Of a stretch of 64,000 nt of DNA, positions 18,960 through 29,130 are shown piece by piece. Source of the DNA: Desulforhopalus sp. IMCC35007 (GTDB taxonomy: Bacteria > Desulfobacterota > Desulfobulbia > Desulfobulbales > Desulfocapsaceae); the NCBI RefSeq assembly GCF_005116575.1, contig NZ_SWCN01000004.1, forward strand, positions 293,965 to 357,964, given 5' to 3'. Position numbers and translations under genes: made by a program. The notes beneath the pieces are model-generated. The model ran no database searches. It saw only the letters and a program-made list of their open reading frames with translations, and was not told where the DNA came from. The stretch's first letter is position 1. Every line of letters starts with the position of its first letter.

Positions 18960-20948
18960 TTAGGACATCTTTTCCAGTTCAAGATCGATTGCATCTATTT
19001 TTTCCTGGGCTTCTTCCCATTTAGCGTACCATCTGTCCAGATGCCGTTTACATTCTTCATACTCTTTTGAAGTATCGGTCCAACCTTTTTCATCACTATA
19101 AAGCGAAGGGTCTGCCATCTTTGTCTCGAGCTGCTCTTTCTTGGTTTCGAACTCCTCCACCTGGGCCTCTGCCTCGGAAAGCTTTTTCAACCAAGGTCCC
19201 GCACGACGACTGCGTTCCTGGCGTTTCAAGGCTTCCAGACGCTTTTTCTCCTTACGGTTCTCAACGCCTTCAGATGAGCCAGCCTTGCCATTGTCGGTCA
19301 CTTTCTCATCAGCTGTTTTTAGATCTTTTTCCTGGGCCTCAAGTTCTTCAACCTTGGTAAGATATTCTGTAATATTACCCTCAAACATGGTGATATTACC
19401 ATCCCGAACCTCAAGGACTTTGTTCACAAAGCTATCGAGGAAATAGCGATTATGAGAAACAACAACAATTGTACCGTCGTACTGGGCCATTGCCTCCATG
19501 AGTACATCCTGGGAACTCATATCCAGATGGTTGGTCGGTTCATCAAGCAGCATACAGTTGGCGGGTATGGCGATCATCTTGGCCAGTGCCAGACGACTCT
19601 TTTCACCTCCGGACAAAACAGCAACCTTTTTATCGACCTCTTCTCCACGAAACAAAAAAGCCCCGAGCAGTGAGCGGATTCGGGTTATGGTCATATCTTC
19701 ACCTGCAAAAGACATGGTCTCAAGCACTGAATACTGGGGTGAAAGCTCCTGGGCCTGATGCTGGCCGAAGTAGGTCATTTTTACATTGGCGCCAAAAACA
19801 ATGTTGCCCTCATCGGGCTCCATTTCACCGGCCACAATCTTTAAAAAGGTTGTTTTTCCAGCACCATTGACACCAACGACCGCAACCTTATCGCCCCTGT
19901 TTAACAGGAGGTCTACCCCACTAAAGACCTTCTGCTGGTCAAACGTTTTACTCAAACCAGTAACCTTCAGCACATCTCTGCCGCTATCGGGTGCCGGAGG
20001 AAAACGGAATCTAATCTGACTTTCTTCATCGGAAAGCTCAATAAGTTCCATCTTTTCTAACTGTTTAACCCGACTCTGTACCTGCCGCGCTTTTGTGGCC
20101 TTGGCTCTGAATTTATCAACAAAGCGCATGGTCTGCTTGATCTTTGCCTGCTGGTTGTCATAGGCGCCTTTTTCTATGGCTCGTCGTTCTATTTTTTCCT
20201 GGGTGTAATAGGTGTAGTTACCCTTATATACGTCTATTTTACCAAAGCTCAATTCCCATATCCGCTCGCAGGTCTTATCCAGAAAGGTCCTGTCATGGGA
20301 AATAATAACCATGGAACCTTTATAATTTTTCAGGAACTGCTCAACCCAGGTGAGTGAGACTATATCAAGATGGTTGGTGGGTTCATCGAGCAACAGAAGT
20401 GAGGGTGATTCCAGTAACATCTTGGCAAGTTTGAGGCGCATCTGCCAGCCACCGGAAAAAGAGGCAACCGGCTTTTCCATATCTTCCCGGCTAAAACCAA
20501 GCCCCAGCAGTACCTTTTCAATCTTGCCGCTGATGGAATAGATATCACTGCCTTCGAGTTGTTGCATGATTTCGCCATGATCGAGCAGTAGCTGCTGAAA
20601 CCCTTCTGATTCATGATCGGCGGATTCCATCTCTTCATGAAGGCGGTCAGCCTCTGCCTGTAGAGCAAGCAGAGGCGCAAAGGCTGTTTCTGCCTCGGCA
20701 AAAAGGGTCCTTTCAGAAAAGAACTCGGTGGATTCCTGAGCCAGGTAACCGATGGAAAAATATTTCGAACAGCTTACAACACCATCATCGGTATTGGTTA
20801 TTCCAGCCATGATTTTGAGTAAAGTGGTCTTTCCTGCACCATTAACCCCCACGAGGCCGACACGGTTGCCCTTGTGAACCTGTATGGAAATATTTTTAAA
20901 AAGATACTTCTCGCCAAATCGTAGATCGAGGTTATTTACTGACAACAT
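18960..20948 (-). CDS. ABC-F family ATPase (Uup/YheS-like)
   Basis: A 662-residue soluble protein with two ABC ATPase domains. Walker A motifs are GVNGAGKTTLLK near residue 36 and GVNGAGKTTFLK near 355; signature motifs are FSGGWQMRLKLA and LSGGEKSRLALA, each followed by LLLDEPTNHLDI/LLDEPTNHLDM. The linker between domains (about 240-315) is basic and helical, and the last 120 residues form a coiled coil. ABC-F proteins act on the ribosome, not in transport. The gene overlaps the upstream radical SAM gene by 17 bases, forming an operon with rnc. Confidence 0.95.
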   Translation of the reverse strand: MLSVNNLDLRFGEKYLFKNISIQVHKGNRVGLVGVNGAGKTTLLKIMAGITNTDDGVVSCSKYFSIGYLAQESTEFFSERTLFAEAETAFAPLLALQAEADRLHEEMESADHESEGFQQLLLDHGEIMQQLEGSDIYSISGKIEKVLLGLGFSREDMEKPVASFSGGWQMRLKLAKMLLESPSLLLLDEPTNHLDIVSLTWVEQFLKNYKGSMVIISHDRTFLDKTCERIWELSFGKIDVYKGNYTYYTQEKIERRAIEKGAYDNQQAKIKQTMRFVDKFRAKATKARQVQSRVKQLEKMELIELSDEESQIRFRFPPAPDSGRDVLKVTGLSKTFDQQKVFSGVDLLLNRGDKVAVVGVNGAGKTTFLKIVAGEMEPDEGNIVFGANVKMTYFGQHQAQELSPQYSVLETMSFAGEDMTITRIRSLLGAFLFRGEEVDKKVAVLSGGEKSRLALAKMIAIPANCMLLDEPTNHLDMSSQDVLMEAMAQYDGTIVVVSHNRYFLDSFVNKVLEVRDGNITMFEGNITEYLTKVEELEAQEKDLKTADEKVTDNGKAGSSEGVENRKEKKRLEALKRQERSRRAGPWLKKLSEAEAQVEEFETKKEQLETKMADPSLYSDEKGWTDTSKEYEECKRHLDRWYAKWEEAQEKIDAIDLELEKMS

Positions 20949-21945
20949 ACTCTGTACATCCCCTTTGCATATTCCTGTCGACCACCAAAGTAAAACGATT
21001 TTTAAAACCGAGTTCCTCCAGACGGTTCATATTTTGTTTCCTGTTACCAATCATAGAAGAGAGATCACGTTCTGAAAGGTGTATTTCAAGCACTTCCCCG
21101 CTTTGTAGCATGGCCAGTTGTTTCCTTATTTGCTTTAACCAGAGTCTTGACTGTACAAGTTCCCCAAAGGCGGGATGATAGGGTCCTGCAATGAGACTTT
21201 TTTCAAGACTTGTCGAGGGCTGCAGACCCATGCGAATAACACCGATTCCTGCCCGGCTAAATTTTTCATAACTATAGGCGGTAAGGGCTATGGCCTTGGA
21301 CAGACTTAACGGGAGAAAGCCACCCTGCCTGTAGAGCTGGGCAAGGCCTGAATTTTCTACCACAAGACAAGGATAGATGCGCACAAAATCAGGCCCCAGT
21401 CCTATGACCTGCTCAACAGTTTTTAAAAATGAAAAAATTGTATCACCCGGCAATCCCGGCATCAGCTGAATGCCAATTTCTATACCATCCTTTTTCAACA
21501 TTCTAAATGCTTTTTCGCAGTCCGCCGCAGTGTGGCCGCGTCTGGAACGTTGCAAAACAGTGTCGTCCAGCGACTGCACCCCAAGCTCTACAGTGGTTAC
21601 ATTGTATTGCCTCAAATGATCGCAGACCGCCTGATCCACACAGTCAGGACGGGTGGAACACCTGATTGAATGGACTTTATTTGCTGCGATAAAAGGTTGT
21701 ACTGCCTGAAGAAGAGCTGCCTGTTCCTCTCTTTCCAGACAGGTAAAAGATCCTCCATAGAAAGCAACCTGTACCTGCTCCCGCGCTCCCTGGTGCTCCA
21801 GCCATTCCTCAATGATCTCCTGGACCGGTACCCTGGCCTTTTCCTGCCTTTTTGTCCCTGAGATTTCCTGTTGATTACAGAACAGACAATCATGGGGACA
21901 GCCTCTATGGGGAATAAAGACCGGGATGACAAGGACGTTTTTCAT
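20932..21945 (-). CDS. Radical SAM protein, Elp3-like group
   Basis: A 337-residue radical SAM enzyme. The iron-sulfur ligands are in GCPHDCLFCNQ (CX3CX2C, residues about 15-22), followed by FYGGSFTCL and a TIM-barrel with ELGVQSLDDTVLQRSRRGH. This resembles the Elp3-like family of radical SAM proteins that lack the acetyltransferase domain. The substrate is unknown, although several relatives modify tRNA. Its ATG overlaps the rnc stop by four bases, and its end overlaps the ABC-F gene, which suggests an RNA- or translation-related operon. Confidence 0.88.
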   Translation of the reverse strand: MKNVLVIPVFIPHRGCPHDCLFCNQQEISGTKRQEKARVPVQEIIEEWLEHQGAREQVQVAFYGGSFTCLEREEQAALLQAVQPFIAANKVHSIRCSTRPDCVDQAVCDHLRQYNVTTVELGVQSLDDTVLQRSRRGHTAADCEKAFRMLKKDGIEIGIQLMPGLPGDTIFSFLKTVEQVIGLGPDFVRIYPCLVVENSGLAQLYRQGGFLPLSLSKAIALTAYSYEKFSRAGIGVIRMGLQPSTSLEKSLIAGPYHPAFGELVQSRLWLKQIRKQLAMLQSGEVLEIHLSERDLSSMIGNRKQNMNRLEELGFKNRFTLVVDRNMQRGCTEYVVSK

Positions 21946-22673
21946 GTATTGTTTGCCTGCAGTTCAGCAATCGCCATGGCAGCGGCCCTTTGCTCCGCTA
22001 CTTTTTTTGACCCCGCCTGACCAGAACCAAGAACCTGCTCACGAAAAATTACAGAAATGGAAAAAAGTTTTTTATGGGAAGGGCCTTCCTCCCCGTCGAG
22101 GACGTATACAGGCGCTTCATTATATTTTTCCTGTAGAAGTTCCTGAAGTCGACTCTTTGAATCAGCAACGAGTAGCTCTTCCTTTTTGCCATCGAATGTG
22201 GGCAGAAAAAAACGTTCTACAAGACTTGCAACCACTTCATAGCCGCCATCTTCAAAAACTGCTCCGACAACAGCTTCATAGGCACAGGAAAGAATGGAGG
22301 CTTTCTGTCTCCCCTTCGAAGCATCTTCGCCTTTACCTAAATAAAGAAAGTCCCCAAGGCTGATCTCTCTGGCCATTTTTGCCAGATGCTGTTCATTGAC
22401 AAGAGATGCTCGCAGCATGGTCAACTGCCCTTCCCGCATTTCTTCGTAGCGGTTAGAGAGAATATGACCAATGACAAGGTCAAGCACTGCGTCGCCGAGG
22501 AATTCGAGTTTTTCATTGTTTTCAATATCCTGCGACTGTTCAAAAGCATAGGAGGAATGGACGAGAGCACGCTGTAACAGACGTAAATCTGTGAATCGAT
22601 ATTCAAGTATTTTTTCAAACTCACACAGTCTGTCTTTGTTCATTCGTACCATCGAATCAATGTTCAATCCCAT
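21942..22673 (-). CDS. rnc: Ribonuclease III
   Basis: Double-strand-specific endoribonuclease for rRNA and mRNA processing. The 243-residue protein has the RNase III signature NEKLEFLGDAVLDLVIG near residue 53 with the catalytic Glu and Asp, the second metal site around GAVFEDGGYEVV near residue 135, and a carboxyl double-stranded RNA-binding domain (about 170-240) ending in GSKKVAEQRAAAMAI. It is the first gene of a three-gene minus-strand operon, and the tRNA-Cys gene lies about 60 bases upstream in the opposite direction. Confidence 0.97.
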   Translation of the reverse strand: MGLNIDSMVRMNKDRLCEFEKILEYRFTDLRLLQRALVHSSYAFEQSQDIENNEKLEFLGDAVLDLVIGHILSNRYEEMREGQLTMLRASLVNEQHLAKMAREISLGDFLYLGKGEDASKGRQKASILSCAYEAVVGAVFEDGGYEVVASLVERFFLPTFDGKKEELLVADSKSRLQELLQEKYNEAPVYVLDGEEGPSHKKLFSISVIFREQVLGSGQAGSKKVAEQRAAAMAIAELQANNT

Positions 22674-22731
22674 TTTTATAAATTTTCCTTGTCAAATTTT
22701 TTTAGTATGGTATAAAGGTGTCCTTCACAGG

Positions 22732-22807
22732 GGCGGCGTAGCCAAGTGGCCAAGGCAGTGGTCTGCAAAACCATTATTCATCGGTTCGACTCCGATCGCC
22801 GCCTCCA
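22732..22807 (+). tRNA. tRNA-Cys (anticodon GCA)
   Basis: A full cloverleaf can be drawn: acceptor stem GGCGGCG/CGCCGCC, anticodon loop CTGCAAA giving GCA, T arm with GGTTCGACTCC, discriminator T and encoded CCA at 22805-22807. Total length is 76 bases. Confidence 0.97.
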
Positions 22808-22816
22808 GGAATTCTA

Positions 22817-22855
22817 AAGGGATTACAGATATAACAATCTGTAATCCCTTTTTTT
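22817..22855 (+). terminator. Factor-independent terminator of the tRNA gene
   Basis: GGGATTACAGAT (22819-22830) pairs with ATCTGTAATCCC (22837-22848) across a short loop, followed by seven T residues. The stem is perfect. It terminates the tRNA-Cys transcript; an upstream AAA partly pairs with the T run, so it could also serve the opposite strand. Confidence 0.92.
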
Positions 22856-23012
22856 GTCCTGTGTCAACGGGCTCCACTCAGTCTGTGGATGATACCGCAA
22901 CCAGACACCCATGGGATACGTAAGCCCATAGCGTGCCTGGTGCGCTGGCGCAAGAAATAACCCATATTGCTTGCAAGGTCAAGCTACATCACACCCTGCA
23001 GCCTCTCCCGCC

Positions 23013-25511
23013 TTACTCCACAGGAATTCCCCAGATCTCTTCTGAATACTGTTTAATTGTTCGATCTGTTGAAAATTTCCCCATCCTGGCCACGTTGAGG
23101 ATGGATTTCTTCGTCCAGGTCTTCGGATCCAGAAAGGCCTCGCTGACCTGATTCTGGCAGGAGATATAAGATTCGAGATCCAGAAGCAGGAGGTAGGGAT
23201 CATGCCGATCCATGAGACTGTCCACAAGTGGTTTGAACAGTTCCCGATCCCCGCCGCTAAACGATCCGTCTTCGATGGATTCTATAACCGCATTAATGGC
23301 AGGATTCATCTGACAGACCTGCCATGGGGTGCGGCTGATATTTTTTCTTTCAAACTCAGCTTCTTCTGCAGTCATGCCAAAAATGAAGATATTTTCTTCC
23401 CCCACTTCCTCACGGATCTCAATATTCGCCCCGTCCAAAGTCCCGATGGTCAAAGCTCCGTTGAGAGAAAATTTCATATTCCCCGTACCCGAAGCCTCGG
23501 TACCCGCGGTTGAAATCTGCTCTGAGAGGTCTGCCGCCGGCATGATGATCTCTGCCTGGGAAACATTATAATTGGGCAGGAAAACAACCTTGAGACGATT
23601 TTTAACCCTTGGGTCCTTGTTAATAACATCGCCGATGGAGGTGATCAGTTTAATAATGAGCTTGGCCCGCCAGTAGGAAGGGGCAGCCTTGCCAGCAAAA
23701 ACAGCAGTTCGCGGCGCAACACCCTCTGCCTCACCATGGATAATACGATGATACAGGTGGATCAGATGCAGGGCGTTGAGCAGCTGTCTCTTGTATTCAT
23801 GGATACGCTTCACCTGAATATCAAACATGGTTGTGGGGTCCACCACGACATTACAGTGTTTTTTGATATATCCTGCAAGTCGGGTCTTGTTATCCAGCTT
23901 AATGGTTTCCCAGGCCCTGCAAAACGCCGGGTCTTCCGCAAAAGGTTCCAGTCCGCGCAATAGATCAAGATTGGTCACCCAGTCGACCCCGATCTTTTCC
24001 GTGATGAGTGTCGCCAGATTGGGGTTGACATCAAGCAGCCACCTTCTCGGGGTAATACCGTTGGTCTTCGAATTGAATCTCCCCGGGAAAAACTCATGAA
24101 AGTCTGGAAAAATACGATCCTTTAACAGCTGCGAATGCAACTCGGCCACCCCGTTGACGCTGTGACTGCCAATAATTGCAAGGTGAGCCATCCGTACCAT
24201 CTTGACAGGGCCTTCCTCAATTATGGACATATCGCGAAGCTTCCGCTCATTACCCGGATACTGTTCAGTGACTTCATCTAAAAATCGCTGGTTAATCTCA
24301 TAGATTATTTCAAGATGACGGGGAAGTACCCGGCCCATCATATCAACCGTCCAACGCTCCAGCGCCTCAGGCATGAGGGTGTGATTGGTAAAAGCAAAGG
24401 TATCAACGGTGATCTTCCACGCCTGCTCCCAGTTCAGACCTTCGATATCGAGCAGCAACCGCATCAGTTCAGGAATGGCAATGGAAGGATGAGTGTCGTT
24501 AAGCTGTACGGCGACAAGCTGCGGGAATCTCTCAAAATTCCCATGCTTTTTCTTGTATCGCCGCATAATATCCTGGAATGTGGCCGCCACAAAAAAGTAT
24601 TGCTGTTTAAGACGCAACTCCTGGCCTGCGTAGTTATGATCGGGGGGATAAAGAACTTTTGATATGGTCTCAGAACTCACCTTTGACTCAACCGCGCCGA
24701 TGTAGTCTCCCCGACTAAAGTCCGCAAGATCAAGCTCCCTGGAAGATGAGGCTGACCAGAGGCGCATATTAATCACATGATCATTTTTGTAGCCAGGAAC
24801 CATGATGTCACTCGCCTTGGCCATTACATTCTTGGTATTCACCCACTTTGTTCTGTATCTGCCGTTTGCGTCCTGGTAGGAAGTCACATTGCCGAAAAAT
24901 TGTATCTTAAAGATTGGCATTGAACGTTCAAACTCCCAGGGGCAGCCATTTCGTAACCAGTTGTCCGGCCCTTCCACCTGATAACCATCAATCAGCTTTT
25001 GAAAAAACAATCCGTACTCATAGCGAATGCCATAGCCATAGGCTGGAATTTTGAGAGTGGCGATTGAATCCATGAAGCAGGCGGCAAGACGACCAAGACC
25101 ACCATTACCAAGAGCCGCATCTTCTTCTTGGTCTCTGATCTCCTCCATGTCAAAACCAAGTTCTTCCACGGCGGTTTTCACATCGTGAAACAAACCAAGA
25201 TTACTGACACTGTTGCCAAGAGATCGACCGATCAAAAATTCAAGGGAAAGGTAATACACCCGTTTTTTTTCTTTTGCATAGAAGGTCTTCTGGGTGGCTA
25301 TCCATTTTTGTACCATGATGTCACGCATGGTGTAGGCCAGAGCCTTGTAAACATCCTGAGCTCCGGAACGCTCTGGATCCCTCCCCTGAAAACTCATCAG
25401 GTGGTGGATAATACTCTCTTTAATTGCGGTCACAGTTGGAGGGTAGGCATCAATAATCCCGGCCTCTCTCTCTGTTTCCGCCTGTGCTTTCATCTTCTCC
25501 AATATCTTCAT
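23013..25511 (-). CDS. glgP: Glycogen/maltodextrin phosphorylase
   Basis: Releases glucose 1-phosphate from alpha-1,4-glucan ends using pyridoxal phosphate. I take the ATG at 25511, which has a strong GGAGGA ribosome site six bases upstream; the frame is open for 22 more codons. The product of about 832 residues matches the family length. Seen motifs are NGGLGRLAACFMDS, the NDTHPSIAIPELMRLL block, and the cofactor-binding site EASGTGNMKFSLNGALTIG with the Schiff-base lysine. It appears monocistronic and convergent with the tRNA-Cys gene. Confidence 0.95.
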   Translation of the reverse strand: MKILEKMKAQAETEREAGIIDAYPPTVTAIKESIIHHLMSFQGRDPERSGAQDVYKALAYTMRDIMVQKWIATQKTFYAKEKKRVYYLSLEFLIGRSLGNSVSNLGLFHDVKTAVEELGFDMEEIRDQEEDAALGNGGLGRLAACFMDSIATLKIPAYGYGIRYEYGLFFQKLIDGYQVEGPDNWLRNGCPWEFERSMPIFKIQFFGNVTSYQDANGRYRTKWVNTKNVMAKASDIMVPGYKNDHVINMRLWSASSSRELDLADFSRGDYIGAVESKVSSETISKVLYPPDHNYAGQELRLKQQYFFVAATFQDIMRRYKKKHGNFERFPQLVAVQLNDTHPSIAIPELMRLLLDIEGLNWEQAWKITVDTFAFTNHTLMPEALERWTVDMMGRVLPRHLEIIYEINQRFLDEVTEQYPGNERKLRDMSIIEEGPVKMVRMAHLAIIGSHSVNGVAELHSQLLKDRIFPDFHEFFPGRFNSKTNGITPRRWLLDVNPNLATLITEKIGVDWVTNLDLLRGLEPFAEDPAFCRAWETIKLDNKTRLAGYIKKHCNVVVDPTTMFDIQVKRIHEYKRQLLNALHLIHLYHRIIHGEAEGVAPRTAVFAGKAAPSYWRAKLIIKLITSIGDVINKDPRVKNRLKVVFLPNYNVSQAEIIMPAADLSEQISTAGTEASGTGNMKFSLNGALTIGTLDGANIEIREEVGEENIFIFGMTAEEAEFERKNISRTPWQVCQMNPAINAVIESIEDGSFSGGDRELFKPLVDSLMDRHDPYLLLLDLESYISCQNQVSEAFLDPKTWTKKSILNVARMGKFSTDRTIKQYSEEIWGIPVE

Positions 25512-25977
25512 CTCAGGCTCCTCCTGATGGATGTTTCCCACAATAACAGTCTGTTCCAGATTACACTCAGTGTCCACCCCGATGGAGACAGTCTGCTTTG
25601 CGCACTGGACAAACTTTTACAATGGATATATCTAATGTAACTACCCGGGAACCAAAAACGGAACTCCGGCAAGCACCACTGAAAATACACTCTTTGACGA
25701 GAATCCTCCTGTTCTGGTTTAATTTCCAGCACGGCTGAGCTTCTCCGACAAAACATGCTGATCAATATAAGTCTCTTTTCACCATTTGTAGACTCCACAC
25801 TAATTTTTTAAACTTGCATTTATGGAAGATAAGGCCACAGGCATTGATATCTCTGGATTACAGTTGAACAAAACACCACCATGTGGTACGTAAAACTCCC
25901 TAAAACAAACAATTAAACGAACCACAGCTTGATATAATCATCAGAATCAAACAACATCAACAGGATTATTAAAAAAA
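25512..25977. other. Gene-free intergenic region between glgP and the TPR gene
   Basis: The divergent promoters for glgP and the TPR-met genes must lie here. Open frames overlapping the region show no domain resemblance. I could not identify a clear promoter pair or riboswitch. Confidence 0.4.
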
Positions 25978-26607
25978 ATGAGCAAAAGGAAATCAACCCC
26001 GCAAACACCAGAATCTCCGGCTGTAAAAAAGTCTGATAACAGTCTGATAATTTACGCGGTAATCTTTATCGCCGGTTTTTTGAGTGGGATCGCATTCACC
26101 ATATATAAATCATCAGACACAGTCGCTGTACCTGTTGCCAATCAGCAGCAAGAACACGAGCACGATACAGAAACAAGTCAGGCTCTTTTGAATCTGGAGG
26201 CGGAAGTAACTGCCAATCCAGACAATTTTCAAACATGGGTACAGCTTGGCAATCTGTATTTTGATACAAACCAACCAGAAAAAGCTATTACCGCGTACAA
26301 CAAATCCCTCGACCTCCATTCCGGCAATGCCAATATTTTTACCGACCTAGGGGTCATGTACAGAAGGGCAAATCAGCCGAAAAAAGCTATCGAAGCATTT
26401 AACAAGGCTATTGCCCTGGATAGTAGCCACCTTCCCTCAAGGTTCAACAAAGGCATTGTGCTTATGTATGACCTCGATGATGCGAAAGGGGCCATCACCA
26501 GCTGGGAATCAATCCTCGCTATTGATCCCGATGCGAGAACGGGGAGTGGCGAAACCGTCCGAGACTTTATAACACAGATGAAAAAAGAGCTTGCGGATAA
26601 AAAGTAA
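25978..26607 (+). CDS. Membrane-anchored tetratricopeptide repeat protein
   Basis: A 209-residue protein with a single amino-terminal membrane helix (about 22-42, LIIYAVIFIAGFLSGIAFTI) and then a periplasmic or cytoplasmic domain with about three tetratricopeptide repeats, recognised by WVQLGNLYFDTNQPEKAITAY, IFTDLGVMYRRANQPKKAIEA and the third helix pair around LPSRFNKGIVLMYD. Such repeats mediate protein contacts. It precedes metY by 48 bases and may share its transcript, although a functional link is not evident. Confidence 0.8.
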   Translation: MSKRKSTPQTPESPAVKKSDNSLIIYAVIFIAGFLSGIAFTIYKSSDTVAVPVANQQQEHEHDTETSQALLNLEAEVTANPDNFQTWVQLGNLYFDTNQPEKAITAYNKSLDLHSGNANIFTDLGVMYRRANQPKKAIEAFNKAIALDSSHLPSRFNKGIVLMYDLDDAKGAITSWESILAIDPDARTGSGETVRDFITQMKKELADKK

Positions 26608-26655
26608 GCCGACCCCCAAACATCCTGAACATTCTACGCTCAAAAGGAGCTCTCT

Positions 26656-27933
26656 ATGAAATTTGAAACACTTGCCCTGCATGCAGGACAGAATATTGAC
26701 CAGGAAACCAGGTCAAGGGCCGTCCCTATTTACCGAACCGCGGCTTATACCTTTAAAAATACCGAGCATGCTGCAAATCTGTTTGCCTTAAAAGAGCTTG
26801 GAAATATCTATACCCGCATAGGCAATCCCACTCAGGATGTTTTAGAGCAGCGTATGGCAAAACTGGAAGGAGGTGCAGCGGCCCTTGCTCTGGCCTCAGG
26901 CACCTCAGCTATCTTTTACACCATGATTAACATCTGTGCCCAAGGGGATGAGATCGTGGCTGCCAATAATCTTTACGGGGGAACCTATACCCAGTTCGAT
27001 ACAATTCTTCCCCAGCTTGGGATTAAGGTACACTTTGTCGACCCTGCCAACCCAGAAAACTTCAAGGCGGCAATTACCGAGAAAACCCGGGCACTCTACT
27101 GTGAGACCTTAGGTAACCCTTCTCTTGGCATGACAGACCTCGACGCCCTGGCAGCAATTGCAAAAGAACATCACCTGCCCCTTGTAGTCGACTCAACATT
27201 TACCCCACCATGTCTTCTCAGACCTATTGACCATGGGGCAGACATCGTCATCCACTCTCTCACGAAATGGATTGGCGGCCATGGAACGGCAATCGGGGGT
27301 ATCGCCATTGACGCAGGAACTTTCAACTGGCAGGACCCGAAATTCAGCCTCTACAACGAACCGGACCCATCCTACCATGGCCTGCGCTACGCCCATGACC
27401 TCGGAGATCTCAACCCTGTTGCTTTTGCCCTTCGAATGCGCCTGGTTCCTCTGAGAAACCTCGGGGCTTCTATCAGTCCGGATAACTGCTGGTCTTTTCT
27501 ACAGGGTATCGAAACACTCAGCCTGCGCATGAGCAAACATAACGAAAACGCGATGCACATTGCTCAATATCTCGATAGCCATGAAGGGGTCAATTGGGTA
27601 TATTATCCCGGTCTCAGCAATTCTCCCGGACACAAAACCGCTGCAAAATACCTGAAAAATGGTTTTGGCGGTATGATTACCTTTGGTATCAAGGGCGGTC
27701 TGCAGGCGGGAAAGGCCTTTATTGACTCCCTGCAGCTTGTTTCCCACCTGGCCAATGTGGGTGATACAAAATCACTTGCCATTCATCCGGCATCCACCAC
27801 CCATTCTCAACTGTCACCGCAGCAGTTAAAAGCGGCGGATATCGATGAAGGCATGGTTCGTCTTTCTGTTGGCATAGAGCATATTGACGATATAATAGAA
27901 GATCTCAGTCAGGCTCTTGAAAAAGCGGTCTGA
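26656..27933 (+). CDS. metY: O-acetylhomoserine sulfhydrylase
   Basis: Forms homocysteine from O-acetylhomoserine and sulfide with pyridoxal phosphate. The 425-residue protein belongs to the Cys/Met metabolism PLP family: GNPTQDVLEQRMAKLEGG near residue 56, DSTFTPP near 180, and the cofactor lysine in VIHSLTKWIGGHG near residue 206. The ATG has an AAAAGGAG site. It starts the metY-metX-metW operon; the genes are 20-60 bases apart or overlap. Direct sulfhydrylation suits an organism with abundant sulfide. Confidence 0.95.
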   Translation: MKFETLALHAGQNIDQETRSRAVPIYRTAAYTFKNTEHAANLFALKELGNIYTRIGNPTQDVLEQRMAKLEGGAAALALASGTSAIFYTMINICAQGDEIVAANNLYGGTYTQFDTILPQLGIKVHFVDPANPENFKAAITEKTRALYCETLGNPSLGMTDLDALAAIAKEHHLPLVVDSTFTPPCLLRPIDHGADIVIHSLTKWIGGHGTAIGGIAIDAGTFNWQDPKFSLYNEPDPSYHGLRYAHDLGDLNPVAFALRMRLVPLRNLGASISPDNCWSFLQGIETLSLRMSKHNENAMHIAQYLDSHEGVNWVYYPGLSNSPGHKTAAKYLKNGFGGMITFGIKGGLQAGKAFIDSLQLVSHLANVGDTKSLAIHPASTTHSQLSPQQLKAADIDEGMVRLSVGIEHIDDIIEDLSQALEKAV

Positions 27934-27987
27934 AACCTAAAGCAGATACCAACGGTGTCTGCTTGCATAGATGTGTTGAAAGAAGAA

Positions 27988-29130
27988 ATGAGGAGCATGG
28001 AAAATTCTGTTGGCATAGTTGAAAAACAGTTCTACACCTTTGCAGAGCCACCCCGCCAGATTACCCTTGAGAGCGGTGCAACGCTTGGACCTGTCACCAT
28101 TGCATACGAGACATACGGTACGCTCTCTGAGAAAAAAGATAATGCAATTTTAATAGCCCATGCCTTCTCAGGGGATTCCCATGTGGCGGGTCATTATGCC
28201 TCGGACAAAGAGGGGGACAAGCCCGGCTGGTGGGATTTTCTGGTGGGTCCTGGAAAAGGTATAGATACCAATAAATATTTTGTCATCTGCCCTAATATTC
28301 TCGGCAGCTGTATGGGCTCTACGGGGCCCAGCTCCATCAACCCGGAAACCGGCAAACCGTACGGTCTGAAATTCCCCATGATGACCATAGGCGACATGGT
28401 GGTCACTCAAAAAATATTGATCGATCACCTCGGCATCAAGCGGTTGCGGGCGGTTGTTGGCGGCTCCGTCGGTGGGATGCAGGTTCAGGAATGGTGCGTG
28501 AAATATCCTGAAGCGGTCCAGGCAGCGATTCCCATTGCCACGACCATGCGCCATTCAGCACTTGCCATAGCTTTTAATGAAATTGCCCGGCAGTCGATTA
28601 TCTCTGATCCCAACTGGAACAAAGGTGACTATTACGGCTCGCAACCTCCGAAAATGGGCCTTGCCGTAGCCCGGATGGTAGGCCACGTCACCTATCTCTC
28701 CGACGAGGCCATGCGGCGGAAATTTGGTCGAAGACTTCAAAACAAAGAAACCTTATCCTACGGCTTTGACGGTGATTTTCAGGTAGAGAGTTATCTGCGC
28801 CACCAGGGTTCAAAATTTGTTGATCGTTTTGACGCAAACTCCCTGCTCTATATCACCAAGGCCGCAGACTATTTTGACGTGGTAGACCTGATGAACAGGC
28901 CGGTTACCAAACAGTTGTCAGACAAAAAAATCAAATACCTTGTGGTCTCGTTCAGCTCCGACTGGCTCTACCCGACATATCAGGCAAAAGAACTTGTCCA
29001 GGCTCTCAAACGTCGAGGTGAGGATGTCAGCTTTTGCGAGATAGAAGCGGATTGCGGCCATGACGCATTCCTCATAGCCGATGAACGATTCATTTCACTT
29101 ATCAGGGGGTTTATCAATGGTATCTCCTGA
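27988..29130 (+). CDS. metX: Homoserine O-acetyltransferase
   Basis: Transfers the acetyl group of acetyl-CoA to homoserine, giving the substrate of MetY. I chose the ATG at 27988 (380 residues); a GTG at 27955 and an ATG at 27997 are alternatives. The alpha/beta-hydrolase nucleophile is the serine in VVGGSVGGMQVQEW, and the acid and base are in SSDWLYP and CGHDAFL near the end. The opening block PVTIAYETYGTL is typical of MetX. It overlaps metW by 14 bases. Confidence 0.95.
   Translation: MRSMENSVGIVEKQFYTFAEPPRQITLESGATLGPVTIAYETYGTLSEKKDNAILIAHAFSGDSHVAGHYASDKEGDKPGWWDFLVGPGKGIDTNKYFVICPNILGSCMGSTGPSSINPETGKPYGLKFPMMTIGDMVVTQKILIDHLGIKRLRAVVGGSVGGMQVQEWCVKYPEAVQAAIPIATTMRHSALAIAFNEIARQSIISDPNWNKGDYYGSQPPKMGLAVARMVGHVTYLSDEAMRRKFGRRLQNKETLSYGFDGDFQVESYLRHQGSKFVDRFDANSLLYITKAADYFDVVDLMNRPVTKQLSDKKIKYLVVSFSSDWLYPTYQAKELVQALKRRGEDVSFCEIEADCGHDAFLIADERFISLIRGFINGIS

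Noticed and set aside
26608..26655. SAM or other riboswitch before metY
   Set aside because: The gap to the upstream TPR gene is only 48 bases, too short for a SAM aptamer, and no characteristic sequence is present.
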